A stretch of 15,846 nucleotides of DNA from Bacteroidota bacterium. Its GTDB lineage: Bacteria > Bacteroidota > Ignavibacteria > Kapaibacteriales > Kapaibacteriaceae. The notes under the pieces were generated by a model that searched no databases, had not been told where the DNA came from, and was given only the letters and a program-made list of their open reading frames with translations. The translations under genes were made by a program, and so were the position numbers. The DNA lies in contig DNLG01000026.1 of the NCBI GenBank assembly GCA_003488525.1, forward strand, positions 58,173-74,018, read 5' to 3'. Shown here one piece after another: positions 15,196 to 15,846 of this stretch. Within the stretch, counting starts at the first letter, position 1, and every line of letters starts with the position of its first letter.

Positions 15196-15374
15196 ATGCA
15201 CGAAACATCATCGCAATCCTCCTTGCCCTTGGCGTCGGCTACGTGCTGTGGGTTGTCCTGAAGTGGGTCCTGGGGCTGATCTTCACGGTCACCTTCGCCC
15301 TTATTCAGGTCATTGCTGTGGCTGTCATCGCCCTGCCGCTCTACTTCCTCATCCGAAACCGTCTCAAGTCCTGA
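15192..15374 (+). CDS. Small two-helix membrane protein of unknown function
   Basis: 60 aa, consisting of a short polar N-terminus (M-N-A-R-N), two hydrophobic helices (about 6-28 and 29-53, the junction marked by a lysine near 24) and a basic C-terminus (I-R-N-R-L-K-S). The start overlaps the GT4-like stop by ATGA and the next gene begins 2 nt after this one ends, so the tight coupling supports that it is real despite its size. The helices are aliphatic with Val, Leu, Ile, Ala and Gly. No lipobox or signal-cleavage site is visible. It might anchor or regulate the neighbouring glycosyltransferase at the membrane, which is an inference from context only. No family is recognised. Confidence 0.75.
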   Translation: MNARNIIAILLALGVGYVLWVVLKWVLGLIFTVTFALIQVIAVAVIALPLYFLIRNRLKS

Positions 15375-15376
15375 CC

Positions 15377-15846
15377 ATGAAGCATATTCTTCTGATCCTC
15401 GGGGTTGCCGCATTGCTGTCTTCGGCGCGTGCGCAGGAACAGCCGCCCCCTACACCACTGGCCGTTGATCTGACGCGCTCAATCATGAAGAGCGTGTTCG
15501 AGAGCAACGCGGTTCCGTTCGTTCAGCCAATGGTCACCACGATCAACGCCACGTCGAACGCCCGCTTCTTTACAACTGCCTACGTTCCGGAAAAGGTCGA
15601 CAAGCCCTACTTCCGCGTCAGCGTCAACGGTATGGCGGGCATCATCTCGGAACAGCAGAAGTGGTTTGACCCAAGCCTTGACTTGGGACCGCGGGAAAAT
15701 CTCTACGATGCACTTGTCAAGCACGGAACATCCACCGGTGGCGTGTACAAGATCGGTCCACTCTACTCGGATACGCTCGGTCTGGCATCGGTGTTCATGC
15801 GTGAACTTCTGCGCGATGCCCTTGCGGCCGGATACTTCGGCATTCC
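15377..15846 (+). CDS. Exported, probably outer-membrane protein, 3' end outside window
   Basis: The frame is open from the ATG at 15377 to the end of the window (156 codons plus 2 bases), with no stop codon. Residues 1-19 are a signal peptide (M-K-H-I-L-L-I-L-G, cleavage after S-A-R-A before Q-E-Q), followed by a Pro-rich linker. The sequence F-V-Q-P-M-V-T-T-I-N-A-T-S-N-A-R-F-F-T-T-A-Y, then a beta-strand-like V-S-V-N-G-M-A-G, loosely recalls a family of uncharacterised Bacteroidota outer-membrane proteins (DUF6588 type). That resemblance is from memory and weak. The start is 2 nt after the upstream stop codon, so it belongs to the same operon as the methyltransferase and GT4-like genes. Function is unknown. 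Confidence 0.78.
   Translation, partial: MKHILLILGVAALLSSARAQEQPPPTPLAVDLTRSIMKSVFESNAVPFVQPMVTTINATSNARFFTTAYVPEKVDKPYFRVSVNGMAGIISEQQKWFDPSLDLGPRENLYDALVKHGTSTGGVYKIGPLYSDTLGLASVFMRELLRDALAAGYFGI

Overview
The window looks like a chromosomal stretch from a member of the Bacteroidota/Chlorobi (FCB) group, most plausibly Kapabacteria or Ignavibacteria. The assignment is an inference. It rests on a run of secreted proteins that end in type IX secretion system (T9SS) type A sorting domains (Pro-Asn-Pro motif, 'YDxxG' strand, closing 'G-Y/N-Y-I-V-R' and a terminal V-V/I-R), on modules typical of that group, and on two TAnnTTTG promoter-like boxes. No rRNA, tRNA, CRISPR array, insertion sequence or phage gene is visible. 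No gene-free stretch exceeds about 75 bases.

Region 1 (1-9993, all + strand) is a cluster of five exported proteins. The first is a very large protein whose 5' end lies outside the window. It is followed by a 684-aa protein with dockerin-like and cohesin-like segments, a cysteine-rich protein of about 382 aa with a degenerate sorting tail, a 1037-aa multidomain protein, and a 259-aa protein. Four carry a clear T9SS tail. Three of them share a mosaic module with a 'G-x-D ... E-x-P-P-x-P ... V/I-F-D' core, present twice in the 1037-aa protein. A T-less UUCG-capped hairpin separates genes 1 and 2. A textbook terminator lies between genes 4 and 5.

Region 2 (10016-12006, + strand) holds a DPM1/GtrB-like membrane glycosyltransferase with an unusual Gln/Pro/Arg-rich N-terminal tail, and a probable outer-membrane beta-barrel protein.

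Region 3 (12017-15846) centres on a 48-bp divergent promoter region. A family 2 glycosyltransferase is read leftward from it. A tightly coupled operon is read rightward: SAM-dependent methyltransferase, GT4-like glycosyltransferase, 60-aa two-helix membrane protein, and an exported protein cut by the window edge. Adjacent genes in this operon overlap by ATGA or sit 2 nt apart.

As a whole the window pairs a T9SS cargo cluster with genes for building or decorating a surface glycan. In the studied Bacteroidota, T9SS cargo is often anchored to a surface glycolipid, so a link is plausible but not shown here. No T9SS machinery gene is present. The observations most worth following up are the cohesin/dockerin-like pairing among co-transcribed cargo, the strong enrichment of the 7-mer GCCCCCT in the right-hand 6 kb, and the face-to-face promoter boxes that imply leaderless mRNAs.
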